This document shows, piece by piece, positions 1 through 8,900 of a DNA stretch of 64,000 bases (position 1 is its first letter; every line of letters begins with the position of its first letter). The stretch is from Kytococcus sedentarius DSM 20547. Its GTDB lineage: Bacteria; Actinomycetota; Actinomycetes; Actinomycetales; Dermatophilaceae. The translations under genes and the position numbers were made by a program. The DNA lies in the NCBI RefSeq assembly GCF_000023925.1, contig NC_013169.1:2356001-2420000 (forward strand). The letters are read 5' to 3'. The notes under the pieces are model-generated. The model was given only the letters and a program-made list of their open reading frames with translations. It made no database searches and was not told the origin of the DNA.

Positions 1-2
1 AG

Positions 3-464
3 GATCTCGCGGCCACCACGACTGACTTCGACCACTTCTCCGCGATGGTCAAGGACGCCTTCTCCGCTCCGGGGGTGAGCTTCGGGGCCCTTCTTCGCAC
101 CCTCGATCGCTGCGCCCCGCACTTCGGCCTGGAGGACCACAGCGAGCTCATGACCGAAGCGTTCGAGCGTGCCGGGACACCCCCCGAGCTGGAGGCACTC
201 GAGAAGGTCGTACGGCAGGCCGTTCAGCCCATTGCCCGCCGGGCGGCCGAGCATCTCGCGCCCCTGACCGCTGCACTGAAGAACTCGGCGCTCACCGCAC
301 AACGCTGGGACCGAGCCCTTGCCCCCACACTCGTCGGGCTGAACTCGAGCCTGGCTGACGAGCGTCTTCAGCGCAGCCTCCAGAAACTCGCCGCGGACAT
401 CACGGCCGCCGAGGCCACGGCAGCACTCGATGACCAAGCGTCCGAGAAGGAGACCCCTCGATGA
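3..464 (+). CDS. 3' end of an unknown gene coupled to an AbiEii-like toxin gene
   Basis: The reading frame is open from the left edge, so the start lies outside the window; about 153 codons are visible. The visible part is Ala/Leu-rich and looks helical, with no catalytic motif I recognise. Its stop overlaps the next start (ATGA at 461-464), so the two genes are translationally coupled. AbiE-type nucleotidyltransferases usually follow an AbiEi antitoxin or regulator gene, so by position this may be the partner. The sequence alone does not confirm that it is AbiEi. Confidence 0.6.
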   Translation, partial: DLAATTTDFDHFSAMVKDAFSAPGVSFGALLRTLDRCAPHFGLEDHSELMTEAFERAGTPPELEALEKVVRQAVQPIARRAAEHLAPLTAALKNSALTAQRWDRALAPTLVGLNSSLADERLQRSLQKLAADITAAEATAALDDQASEKETPR

Positions 465-1393
465 ACCCCCGCCGCCCCCAGACACCGCAGGCCAGGGCCC
501 GTCAGCTCACTGACCGGCTGCGCCAGGAGGCGCGCGGCCGTGGTCTGCCCGTCGATCGCCTGCGCAAACAGTTCGTCTTCGCCCTCCTGTTCAAGCGTCT
601 CTTCGCTGACAACCAGGACGAGTGGCTGCTCCTGGGTGGGAACGCCCTGCTGGTCCGCATCGGCGGAGGCCGCCTCACGCAGGACATCGACCTCGCACAT
701 GCATCACAGAGTGGTGATCCCCACGCGCTCCTGGAGGATCTGCGCGCCAAGGCCGCCACCGACAACGGCGACGGGTTCAATTTCGAGTTGCTCGACATCA
801 CCACCCACGACCGCGTCGATGAGTACGGATACGGCACCCGGGCCCACAAGATCCGTGCACGCGCCATGCTGGGCGGCACCCTGTTCGAGCCCTTCTCCAT
901 CGACGTGACCCAGCGCCGCCATGTCGAGGGACCGGTTGATCGGGTGCGCCCCACCCCTGTCATCGATGACCCGGCGCTCGACGACCTGCCCGCCATCCCC
1001 GTGGCCCCGATCGAGAACCACATGGCCGACAAGGTCTGTGGGATGTACGAGCGCCACAAGCGCGACACACCCTCCACCCGCTGGCGCGACCTGGCGGATC
1101 TCGTGCGCGTCACCACCGCCCTGAAGATCGACGCAGAGCGTCTCCACCGGATGCTGGCGCACGAGGCCGAACGACGTCGCCTCTCCCTGCCGTCGGCCAT
1201 GGTCTCCCCAGGGCCTCGCTGGGCAGGTGAGTACCCGCGGAACGCCAAGACCTTCGAGGAGTTCCCGGAGGAGTTTTACGCCCTCAACGCCTCGCTGGCT
1301 GCGGCAGGGCGGTGCTTGGACCCCGTGCTCGATGGCACCCGCACCAGGGGCACGTGGGACCCTGCTCGCCAGCGATGGGAGGACCCCGCGTGA
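461..1393 (+). CDS. AbiEii/AbiGii-family nucleotidyltransferase (type IV toxin-like)
   Basis: This 310-aa protein has the AbiEii nucleotidyltransferase signature. A GGNALL motif near residue 65 is followed by RLTQDIDLA, whose DxD aspartates would bind metal, and a KVCGMYERH.. segment lies about 120 residues later. Family members transfer nucleotides to a cellular target, often tRNA, and act as phage-triggered toxins with an AbiEi partner. The gene overlaps the upstream gene by ATGA and the following remnant by GTGA, so it sits in a tight operon at the left of a restriction island. A role in phage defence is inferred from family and context. The substrate is unknown. Confidence 0.75.
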   Translation: MNPRRPQTPQARARQLTDRLRQEARGRGLPVDRLRKQFVFALLFKRLFADNQDEWLLLGGNALLVRIGGGRLTQDIDLAHASQSGDPHALLEDLRAKAATDNGDGFNFELLDITTHDRVDEYGYGTRAHKIRARAMLGGTLFEPFSIDVTQRRHVEGPVDRVRPTPVIDDPALDDLPAIPVAPIENHMADKVCGMYERHKRDTPSTRWRDLADLVRVTTALKIDAERLHRMLAHEAERRRLSLPSAMVSPGPRWAGEYPRNAKTFEEFPEEFYALNASLAAAGRCLDPVLDGTRTRGTWDPARQRWEDPA

Positions 1394-1452
1394 GCGACCT
1401 GAAGCTCTTCCGCATCGAGGGCGGCCGGCCACGCACTGGGCGTTGGACCTGA
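1390..1452 (+). pseudogene. N-terminal remnant of a probable DUF5655 (PD-(D/E)XK-like) gene
   Basis: A GTG start overlaps the nucleotidyltransferase stop (GTGA). It opens a frame reading VSDLKLFRIEGG before an early stop at 1450. That opening resembles the N-terminus of DUF5655-type proteins often found beside type I restriction genes. Only about a dozen residues match and the rest of the gene is gone. The IS481 element lies 75 nt downstream with an intact target duplication, so its insertion did not itself remove the gene. The family assignment rests on a very short match. Confidence 0.4.
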
Positions 1453-1526
1453 CCCAGCTGGCCACGGCATCCCTTGCTTGGCTGGTTCCGGTCCTAGCCC
1501 TGGTCTTCGACGCCGGTTCATCTAGG

Positions 1527-2619
1527 TGTGATGTCCAGGGACGTTGTTGCGGGACTCGCTGATAGGTGAAGGCCTCCTGTTGCGAGAGTGGAGCTGTCTA
1601 GGAACCGCTTCACGCCCAGGAGGCCTTCGTGGCCCACGCTAACGCTGCTCTGACCCCTCGCGCTCGGTTGCGCCTGGCCAAGCTCATCGTCGAGGAGGGG
1701 TGGCCGGTGGCCGTGGCAGCCAAGATGTTCCTGGTCTCACCACCCACGGCCCGCAAGTGGGCTGCCCGGTACCGGGACGAGGGACCGGCCGGGATGACAG
1801 ATCGCACCAGCCGGCCCCATGTGATGCCGACCAAGACACCACCGGCGGTGGTGAAGAAGATCGTGAAGGCCAGGTGGCGACGCCGGCTCGGCCCGGTGCA
1901 GATCGCCGGCGAGCTGGGCATGCCGGCCTCCACGGTCCATGCCGTGCTCGTGCGCTGCCGGCTGAACCGGCTGGCCCGCATCGACCGGGTCACCGGTGAA
2001 CCAGTCCGCCGGTACGAGCACCCTCACCCCGGGTCGCTGATCCACGTCGATGTCACGAAGTTCGGGCGGATCCCTGACGGGGGTGGGCACCGCTTCGTCG
2101 GCCGCCAGCAGGGCCTGAAGCACCGTGCGGCGACGTCGGACCGAGAAGGCACCCGCGACCACCGGTACCAGCCCAGGCTCGGGGTGGGACACCTGCACAC
2201 CGTGATCGATGACCACTCCCGGGTCGTCTACGTCGAGATGCACGCCGATGAACGCAAGGAAACCGCGATCGGTGTACTACGCCGGGCCGTCGCGTGGTTC
2301 GCCGACAATGGCGTCACGGTGGAACGGGTGCTGTCGGACAACGGCTCGGCATACAGATCCGCCGCGTGGAGCCAGGCCTGCACCGAGCTGGGCATCACTG
2401 CCAAACGGACCCGACCGTATCGACCGCAGACCAACGGGAAGATCGAACGTTTCCACCGCACCCTGGCCGACGGATGGGCCTACGCCCGGTTCTACACCAG
2501 TGAGACCGAACGCCGAGACGCCCTTCCCGGCTGGATCCACTTCTACAATCACCACCGGGTCCACTCCGCGATCGGAGCCCCACCCATCACCAGGCTCAAC
2601 AACCTGGCTGGACATCACA
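1527..2619 (+). mobile_element. Intact IS481-family insertion sequence with 6-bp target duplication
   Basis: The 1093-bp element has 12-bp perfect terminal inverted repeats, TGTGATGTCCAG at 1527-1538 and its complement at 2608-2619. It is flanked by TCTAGG at 1521-1526 and 2620-2625. A 6-bp NCTAGN duplication is the known target preference of many IS481 elements. It carries one transposase gene. Intact ends and duplication suggest a recent, unrearranged insertion between the AbiEii-like gene and the hsd operon. Confidence 0.93.
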
Positions 2620-2624
2620 TCTAG
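1629..2624 (+). CDS. IS481-family transposase
   Basis: This 331-aa DDE transposase starts at GTG 1629, with AGGAGG 5 nt upstream. An N-terminal helix-turn-helix covers about residues 10-60 (VAAKMFLVSPPTARKW). The rve integrase core follows with catalytic residues in HVDVTKFG, SDNGSAY and NGKIERFH. A YNHHRVHSAIG segment near the C-terminus is typical of the family. The stop TAG lies at 2622-2624, outside the right inverted repeat, in the duplicated TCTAGG target. The copy looks complete and potentially active. Confidence 0.93.
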   Translation: MAHANAALTPRARLRLAKLIVEEGWPVAVAAKMFLVSPPTARKWAARYRDEGPAGMTDRTSRPHVMPTKTPPAVVKKIVKARWRRRLGPVQIAGELGMPASTVHAVLVRCRLNRLARIDRVTGEPVRRYEHPHPGSLIHVDVTKFGRIPDGGGHRFVGRQQGLKHRAATSDREGTRDHRYQPRLGVGHLHTVIDDHSRVVYVEMHADERKETAIGVLRRAVAWFADNGVTVERVLSDNGSAYRSAAWSQACTELGITAKRTRPYRPQTNGKIERFHRTLADGWAYARFYTSETERRDALPGWIHFYNHHRVHSAIGAPPITRLNNLAGHHI

Positions 2625-2633
2625 GCGTCCCCA

Positions 2634-2661
2634 CTGACACACCCACCCACCGCGCTACCGT
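2634..2661 (+). promoter_or_regulatory. Possible promoter of the hsdMSR operon
   Basis: CTGACA at 2634-2639 and TACCGT at 2656-2661 are spaced 16 nt apart and lie just right of the IS481 element. A good ribosome binding site, GAGGAG, follows before hsdM. This is a visual match to a vegetative-type promoter only, and the IS could also contribute outward transcription. Confidence 0.3.
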
Positions 2662-2687
2662 GACTCCCCGGACTACAGAGGAGACGC

Positions 2688-4622
2688 ATGGCCCCCCAAG
2701 GCTTCGAGGACAAGGTCGCCTTCGTCTGGCGCATCGCCGACCGCCTCCGCGGCACCTTCAAGCAGCACGAGTACGGCTCAGTGATGCTCCCCCTGCTGGT
2801 CCTGCGCCGCATGGACGCCGCCCTGGCCGACACCAAGGCCGAGGTGGTCGCCCAGGCCAAGGGGTGGGACACCATCGGCCCCGGCCAGGACAAGCTGCTC
2901 AAGCGCACCAGTCGCCGCCCGTTCTACAACACCTCCCCGCTGACCTTCGCCGGCCTGCTCAACGACGCAGACAACCTGCGCGAGAACCTCGCCAAGTACA
3001 TCCGCCACCTCTCCCCCGAGGCGGCCCGCGTCATCGAGGCCTACGACTTCGACCCCAAGATCGAACGGATGGACCGCGACGACATCCTCTACGGGGTCAT
3101 CGCCGACTTCGCCGACCTGGACCTTCGCACCTCCGTGGTGAGCAACGAGGCGATGGGGTACATCTTCGAGGAGCTGCTCCGGAAGTTCTCGGAAATGTCC
3201 AACGAGACCGCCGGTGAGCACTACACCCCGCGCGAGGTCATCTCCCTGATGGTGCAGCTGCTCCTCACGGGTAAGACCCACACCGAGCTGATGGAGAACC
3301 CCCGGCCCGTCCGCACCGTCTACGACCCCGCGGCCGGCACCGGCGGCATGCTCGTGGGCGCCCTGGACGGCGTCCAGGGCCTGAACGGCAACGCCACGGT
3401 CACTGTCAGCGGCCAGGAGCTCAACGACGAGACCTGGGCCATCGCCCAGTCCGACCTGATGATGCTCGGCATCGGCCCGGAGCGGATGGCGCGCGGCAAC
3501 TCCCTGACGCAGGACGCCTTCCCCACCGAGCAGTTCGACTTCATGCTCGCCAACCCGCCCTACGGCGTGGACTGGAAGAAGTACGCCGGCCCCATCAAGG
3601 ACGAGGCCGAGAACCTGGGCTTCAGCGGCCGATTCGGCGCGGGCACCCCGAGGGTTTCCGACGGTTCCTTCCTGTTCCTGCAGCACATGATCAGCAAGAT
3701 GAAGCCGGGCGGCTCCCGCATCGGCATCGTGCTCTCGGGGTCGCCGCTGTTCTCCGGTCAGGCCGGTAGCGGCGAGTCGGAGATCCGCGGCTGGATCCTG
3801 GAGAACGACTGGCTGGAGGGCATCGTCGCCCTGCCGGACCAGATGTTCTACAACACAGGCATCAGCACCTACGTGTGGATCCTGACCAACGACAAGGACG
3901 GGGCCAGCCGCGGCAAGGTGCGCCTCATTGACGCCCGCGAGATGGGCACCAAGATGCGCAAGTCCCTGGGCGACAAGCGCAAGGAGCTCAAGCCTGAGGC
4001 CATCCGTGAGATCACGAACCTCTACGGCGGCGCCCTGGATGAGTTCGCCGACGACCCCCGCGTACGTGTGATGAACCGAAACGACTTCGGCTACCAGCGC
4101 ATCACCGTGGAGCGCCCCATGCGCCGGCACTGGGAGGTCACCTCGGAGCTCGCGGAGGCCCACGAGGGCATCGGCCACCTGGTGGGGCGCCGCTTCGAGA
4201 CCGAGAAGGCCCTGTCCAACGAGTTGGCGGATCTGGACACCAAGGAGCGCAAGGCCGTGCTCAAGGGGGCCGCCATCGCCGATGAGGAGGCGCCGGTCAT
4301 CCTCAAGAAGGGCGAGCCCGCACCGGACCCGGACCTGCGCGATGCGGAGAACATCCCCCTACCGGACGGGTGGATGGACCTGCCGGAGAACCGGCGCTTC
4401 TCCACCCTGGACGAGGCCGCCGAGAAGCACCTGCACACCGAGATCCACCCCTACGTGCCGGACGCGTGGCTGGACTACAGCAAGACCAAGGTGGGCTACG
4501 AGATCCCGTTCACCCGCCAGTTCTACGTGTACGAGCCGCCACGCCCCGTGGACGAGATCGCCGCCGAGATCAAGGAGCTCGAGGAGCAGATCCAGGGCTG
4601 GATGAAGGGACTGGGGCTGTGA
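2688..4622 (+). CDS. hsdM: Type I restriction-modification DNA methyltransferase subunit HsdM
   Basis: This 644-aa N6-adenine methyltransferase subunit would form the M2S modification core and, with HsdR, the restriction complex. An HsdM N-terminal helical domain covers about residues 1-150. The SAM-binding motif I, PAAGTGGM, is near residue 212, and the catalytic NPPY motif is near residue 288. The start ATG 2688 has GAGGAG about 6 nt upstream. The stop overlaps the hsdS GTG. Length and motifs fit an intact, functional subunit. Confidence 0.95.
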   Translation: MAPQGFEDKVAFVWRIADRLRGTFKQHEYGSVMLPLLVLRRMDAALADTKAEVVAQAKGWDTIGPGQDKLLKRTSRRPFYNTSPLTFAGLLNDADNLRENLAKYIRHLSPEAARVIEAYDFDPKIERMDRDDILYGVIADFADLDLRTSVVSNEAMGYIFEELLRKFSEMSNETAGEHYTPREVISLMVQLLLTGKTHTELMENPRPVRTVYDPAAGTGGMLVGALDGVQGLNGNATVTVSGQELNDETWAIAQSDLMMLGIGPERMARGNSLTQDAFPTEQFDFMLANPPYGVDWKKYAGPIKDEAENLGFSGRFGAGTPRVSDGSFLFLQHMISKMKPGGSRIGIVLSGSPLFSGQAGSGESEIRGWILENDWLEGIVALPDQMFYNTGISTYVWILTNDKDGASRGKVRLIDAREMGTKMRKSLGDKRKELKPEAIREITNLYGGALDEFADDPRVRVMNRNDFGYQRITVERPMRRHWEVTSELAEAHEGIGHLVGRRFETEKALSNELADLDTKERKAVLKGAAIADEEAPVILKKGEPAPDPDLRDAENIPLPDGWMDLPENRRFSTLDEAAEKHLHTEIHPYVPDAWLDYSKTKVGYEIPFTRQFYVYEPPRPVDEIAAEIKELEEQIQGWMKGLGL

Positions 4623-5875
4623 ACGGTTGGCTGGAACACCTGCCATCGGGCTGGGACACCATCCAGCCGCGCTCGCGCTTCCGGGAGCGGAGGGAACCCT
4701 CTCGACCGGACGACGAACACCTCACCCCCTCGCAGCACCTCGGGGTCCTGACGCAGCGCGAGTACATGGAACGCACGGGGTCGCGGGTGGTGCTGAACCT
4801 CAGCGGGGCTGACAAGATGAAGCACGTCGAACCTGGCGACTTCATTGCCCATCTCCGTAGTTTTCAGGGGGGCCTCGAGACGTCTGCCTTGCGGGGGAAG
4901 GTGAGTACCGCCTACACGGTGATGCGCGCCATTGACGGCGCACATCACCCATACTTCCGGTGGGTCTTCAAGTCCCATGCGTTCATCGGCGAATTGGCTT
5001 CGACGACCCAGCAATTGAGGGACGGGCAGACGGTTCGCTTTCAAGACATCGGCTCTTTGCGGCTCCCCCTCCCGCCCGAGCCGGATCAGCGGCGCATCGC
5101 AGACTTCCTCGACGACCGCGTGTCCCGCATCGACCGCATCATCGCCGCCCGTAACACCCAACGGGGGCAGGTAGCCGCACAGGCTGGCCAGTTGATCGAT
5201 CATCAACTCACTGACCACGGAGACCGCTGGGGTGCGGTCCGCCTTGGACGGCTGTTGACGAAACTCGAGCAGGGCTGGTCCCCCGCAGCTGACCAACAGC
5301 CGGCAGAGCTGGGGCAATGGGGTGTCATGCGCGCGGGATGCGTGAACAGCGGCGAGTTCCGAGCTGAGGACAACAAGCGCTTGCCCGATGCGGTTGAGCC
5401 TCGCCTCGAGTATGAGATCAAAGGCGGGGATCTCATCATGTCGCGAGCGAGTGGGTCGCTCGATCTCATCGGTAGTGTCGCCTTGGTCCCTGATTCTGTG
5501 CGCGACCAGCTCCTCTTGTGCGACAAGTTGTATCGCTTGAGAACGGTCGCGGGGCTGGTCCCTCAGTACACAGCTCATGCTTTGCGCCATCACGCGAACC
5601 GGCAACGCATCCGCCAAGGCGTCAGCGGCGCTGAGGGGATGGCCAATAACCTGCCTTCCGGTGTTATCCGCTCACTCATGATCCCGCTGCCAGATCGCAG
5701 CACCCAGATCGAGGCCATCGACCGCTGGGAGGATGAGATGGCCGGAAACCGCCGCACCCAAGCCGCTCTCACCCGCTCCATCGAGCTCCTCACCGAGTAC
5801 AAGCAGTCCCTCATCACCGCTGCCGTCACCGGGCAGCTGGACGTGACCACCGCAAGCACCCGCATCCCGGAGTGA
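4619..5875 (+). CDS. hsdS: Type I restriction-modification specificity subunit HsdS
   Basis: I chose the GTG at 4619 because it overlaps the hsdM stop (GTGA) and gives a 418-aa protein of normal length. Two target-recognition domains are visible. The first covers about residues 5-160 and ends in a central conserved region (PPEPDQRRIADFLDDR). The second ends in the matching C-terminal conserved region (RSIELLTEYKQSLITAAVTG). HsdS reads the bipartite DNA target for the whole complex. Both halves are present, so specificity should be intact; the target cannot be deduced by eye. Confidence 0.93.
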   Translation: MNGWLEHLPSGWDTIQPRSRFRERREPSRPDDEHLTPSQHLGVLTQREYMERTGSRVVLNLSGADKMKHVEPGDFIAHLRSFQGGLETSALRGKVSTAYTVMRAIDGAHHPYFRWVFKSHAFIGELASTTQQLRDGQTVRFQDIGSLRLPLPPEPDQRRIADFLDDRVSRIDRIIAARNTQRGQVAAQAGQLIDHQLTDHGDRWGAVRLGRLLTKLEQGWSPAADQQPAELGQWGVMRAGCVNSGEFRAEDNKRLPDAVEPRLEYEIKGGDLIMSRASGSLDLIGSVALVPDSVRDQLLLCDKLYRLRTVAGLVPQYTAHALRHHANRQRIRQGVSGAEGMANNLPSGVIRSLMIPLPDRSTQIEAIDRWEDEMAGNRRTQAALTRSIELLTEYKQSLITAAVTGQLDVTTASTRIPE

Positions 5876-5879
5876 CGCC

Positions 5880-8800
5880 ATGGCGAACACGCGCGAGAAG
5901 TCGTTCGAGGCCAATGTCGAGGCCCACCTGACCGGCCACGGCTGGCAGGCCCTCGCCCCCGAGGGGTACGACCGGGCCCTCGGGCTGTTCCCCGACGAGG
6001 TGGTGGCCTGGCTGGCCGAGAGCCAGCCGAAGGCGTGGGAGCAGCTGGTGGCCCGCAACGGCGGCGAGGGGCTGGCCCGGCAGCGGTTCCTCACGGCGCT
6101 GGCCGGCGACATCGACCACCGCGGCACCCTGGCGGTGCTGCGCAGCGGCACCAAGCACGCCGGCATCACGGTGGACATGGCCACCTTCCGCCCCGCCAGC
6201 GGGCTCAACGAGACCATCGCCGCGCGGTACGCCGCCAACCGGCTGGCCGTGGTGCGCCAGCTGCACCACTCCGAGAGTCGCCCCGCCGACTCGGTGGACG
6301 TCACTCTGGTGCTCAACGGCATCCCGGTGGCCACGGCCGAGCTGAAGAACCCCTTCACGCACCAGACCATCGAGCACGCCAAGACGCAGTACCGGGAGGA
6401 CCGGCACCCCAACGACCTGATCTTCCGCAGCCGGGCGCTGGTGCACTATGCGGTGGACCCGCACCACGTGGCCATGACCACCCGGCTGGCCGGCCAGGAC
6501 ACGCGCTTCCTGCCCTTCGACCAGGGCAGCAACGGCCCCGGCCACCCCGGCACGGCGGGCAACCCGCAGCGCGACGGCTACCAGACGGCCTACCTGTGGG
6601 AGGAGGTCTGGCAGCGCGACGCGTGGCTGGAGCTGCTGGGCTCGTTCATCCAGCAGCGCAAGGAGGGCAGCAGTTGGCAGGTGCTCTTCCCCCGCTACCA
6701 CCAGTGGCACGCGGTACGCAGCATCCTGGCCGCCACCTACGAGGACGGCGCCGGGGTGGACCGCCTCATCCAGCACTCCGCCGGCTCGGGCAAGTCCAAC
6801 ACCATCGCCTGGAGCGCCCACCTGCTCTCTCGGTTGCACGGCAAGGACGAGGCGCCGGTCTTCGACAAGGTGGTGGTGCTCACCGACCGCAAGGTGCTGG
6901 ACAAGCAGCTGCAGAACACGGTCGCTGGGCTGGAGCACACCGAGGGGACGATCGTCCGCATCGACAAGGACTCCAAGCAGCTCAAGGCCTCCCTGGAGGG
7001 CAACGCGGCCCGCATCATCATCACCACGCTGCAGAAGTTCCCGGTCGTGATGCAGCTGGCCAAAGAGCAGGCGAAGGAGACCGGTGATGGCGGCCGCGTG
7101 ATGGGGCAGCGCTTCGCGGTCATCGTGGACGAGGCGCACTCCTCCACCTCCGGCTCGGCCTTCAGCGGCATGAAACGGGTGCTGAAGGGTGGCGTTGACG
7201 AGGCGCTGGACGACGCCGAGGCAGCCGAGACCACCGATGGCAACGTGCCGGGCGCCGAGGAGGACTCCCTGCTGGAGAGCGCGCAGCGGCGCGGCAAGCA
7301 GAGCAATCTGTCGTTCTTCGCCTTCACCGCGACGCCCAAGCCCAAGACGCTCAACATCTTTGGCCAGACCGGGCCCGATGGGGTGAAGCGCCCGTTCCAC
7401 ACGTACTCCATGCGGCAGGCGATCGCCGAGGGGTTCATCCTGGACGTGCTGGCCAGCTACACGACCTACGACGTGTATTACAAGCTGATCAACACCGAGC
7501 CGAGCGATCCCAGCATCGACACCCGCAAGGGGAAGGCTGCGCTGGCCCGCCACGCCTCTCTGCACGACCACATGATGGAGGGCAAGGCCGAGGTGATCGT
7601 GGAGCACTTCCGCGAGAAGACAGCCCACAAGGTCGGTGGGCGCGCCAAAGCGATGGTGGTGACGCGGTCGCGGCTGCACGCACTGAAGACCCACCAGGCG
7701 ATCGAGCGGTACATCAAGAAGAACGGGTACGACAAGGGGCCGGGTGCGCTGTCGGCGCTGGTGGCGTTCTCCGGCTCGGTGACTGACCCCGACACCCCGG
7801 AGGTGGCGCTGACCGAGGGGGCGGTGAACGGGTTCCCCGAGAGTGAGCTGCCGCGGCGCTTCCACGACGAGCACCAGGTGCTGGTGGTGGCCGAGAAGTA
7901 CCAGACCGGTTTCGACGAGCCGCTGCTGCACACGATGTACGTGGACAAGAAGCTTTCGGGCGTGGCGGCGGTGCAGACGCTGAGCCGGTTGAACCGAACC
8001 ATGCCGGGCAAGCACGACACGTTCGTGCTGGACTTCGCGAACTCCGCCGAGGAGATCCAGGCGGCGTTCGAGCCGTTCTACGAGCAGAGCCTGGCCGAGC
8101 AGGTGGACCCGCAGGCGCTGACCACCATGGAGCAGGAACTGAAGACGTTTGGCGTGCTGGTGGCAGAGGAGATGCAGCAGGCCGTGGCTCTCGTGCTGGA
8201 CGGGGATGACACAGACCAAGGGCGCATCTACCAGCTGGTGGGGCAGGCAGCCGGGCGCTGGGTGATGCTCAACGAGCGCGATGAGGACGCCGCGGAGACG
8301 TTCCGCGGGACGCTTGACGCGTTCTGCCGTGCGTACACCTTCATTGCCCAGGTGATGCCGTGGGCCGACCCCGAGCAGGAGCGGCTGTTCCTGTTCGGGC
8401 GGTTGTTGCTCGCGGACCTACCGCAGCGCGAGGGTGATTCGATGCCCCAAATCAGCAGGTCGGTGCAGCTTTCGCACTTGCGGATTGCGGCGCAGGGCGA
8501 GACGGTTATTGAGCTGGAGGGCTCCGATGAGCCCGGTGAGGCGCTGCCCGGTGAAGGCAAGGGTGCTGAGGCAGAGCCGGTGGCGGACAAGCTGTCGGCG
8601 CTCATTGCGGTGCTGAACGAGAAGTTCGGCGCCGAGCTGGGCGATGCCGACAGGTTGTGGTTCGAGCAGCAGACGATGGTGGTGGCCCACGACGTGGACA
8701 TGCAGGATGTGGCGCGTCACAATGACCGGAGGGCCTACAGGCTGGTGGTGGAGGAACGCGTGGAGGACATGCTGCTGGACCGGGACCAGCAGAACGGGAA

Positions 8801-8900
8801 GTTGTTCAGCATGTTCTTCGAGAACTTGGACTTCCGCCGGATGATGGTGGAGCACATCGTGGGCCAGACCTACGACAAGGCAAGGCGCCAGCCGGCATGA
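5880..8900 (+). CDS. hsdR: Type I restriction endonuclease subunit HsdR
   Basis: This 1006-aa restriction and translocase subunit starts 4 nt after the hsdS stop. An N-terminal PD-(D/E)XK nuclease domain includes the SVDVTLVLNGIP..AELKN segment at about residues 138-160, giving the Asp and the ExK catalytic residues. Walker A, SAGSGKS, is near residue 300 and the DEAH box (VDEAHSS) near 416. Later SF2 helicase motifs include a QTGFDEP segment and a C-terminal helical region. It forms hsdMSR with tight coupling and looks complete. Confidence 0.95.
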   Translation: MANTREKSFEANVEAHLTGHGWQALAPEGYDRALGLFPDEVVAWLAESQPKAWEQLVARNGGEGLARQRFLTALAGDIDHRGTLAVLRSGTKHAGITVDMATFRPASGLNETIAARYAANRLAVVRQLHHSESRPADSVDVTLVLNGIPVATAELKNPFTHQTIEHAKTQYREDRHPNDLIFRSRALVHYAVDPHHVAMTTRLAGQDTRFLPFDQGSNGPGHPGTAGNPQRDGYQTAYLWEEVWQRDAWLELLGSFIQQRKEGSSWQVLFPRYHQWHAVRSILAATYEDGAGVDRLIQHSAGSGKSNTIAWSAHLLSRLHGKDEAPVFDKVVVLTDRKVLDKQLQNTVAGLEHTEGTIVRIDKDSKQLKASLEGNAARIIITTLQKFPVVMQLAKEQAKETGDGGRVMGQRFAVIVDEAHSSTSGSAFSGMKRVLKGGVDEALDDAEAAETTDGNVPGAEEDSLLESAQRRGKQSNLSFFAFTATPKPKTLNIFGQTGPDGVKRPFHTYSMRQAIAEGFILDVLASYTTYDVYYKLINTEPSDPSIDTRKGKAALARHASLHDHMMEGKAEVIVEHFREKTAHKVGGRAKAMVVTRSRLHALKTHQAIERYIKKNGYDKGPGALSALVAFSGSVTDPDTPEVALTEGAVNGFPESELPRRFHDEHQVLVVAEKYQTGFDEPLLHTMYVDKKLSGVAAVQTLSRLNRTMPGKHDTFVLDFANSAEEIQAAFEPFYEQSLAEQVDPQALTTMEQELKTFGVLVAEEMQQAVALVLDGDDTDQGRIYQLVGQAAGRWVMLNERDEDAAETFRGTLDAFCRAYTFIAQVMPWADPEQERLFLFGRLLLADLPQREGDSMPQISRSVQLSHLRIAAQGETVIELEGSDEPGEALPGEGKGAEAEPVADKLSALIAVLNEKFGAELGDADRLWFEQQTMVVAHDVDMQDVARHNDRRAYRLVVEERVEDMLLDRDQQNGKLFSMFFENLDFRRMMVEHIVGQTYDKARRQPA

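Noticed and set aside
2688-4622. Possible fusion or truncation of hsdM by the nearby IS481
   Set aside because: The element ends 68 nt before the start codon. The full N-terminal domain, ribosome site and all methyltransferase motifs are intact.
5826-8219. Long 797-codon open frame on the minus strand opposite hsdR
   Set aside because: It is an antisense shadow of a high-GC gene: His/Leu/Gly/Val-rich low-complexity sequence with no domain, while the plus strand encodes clear HsdR motifs.
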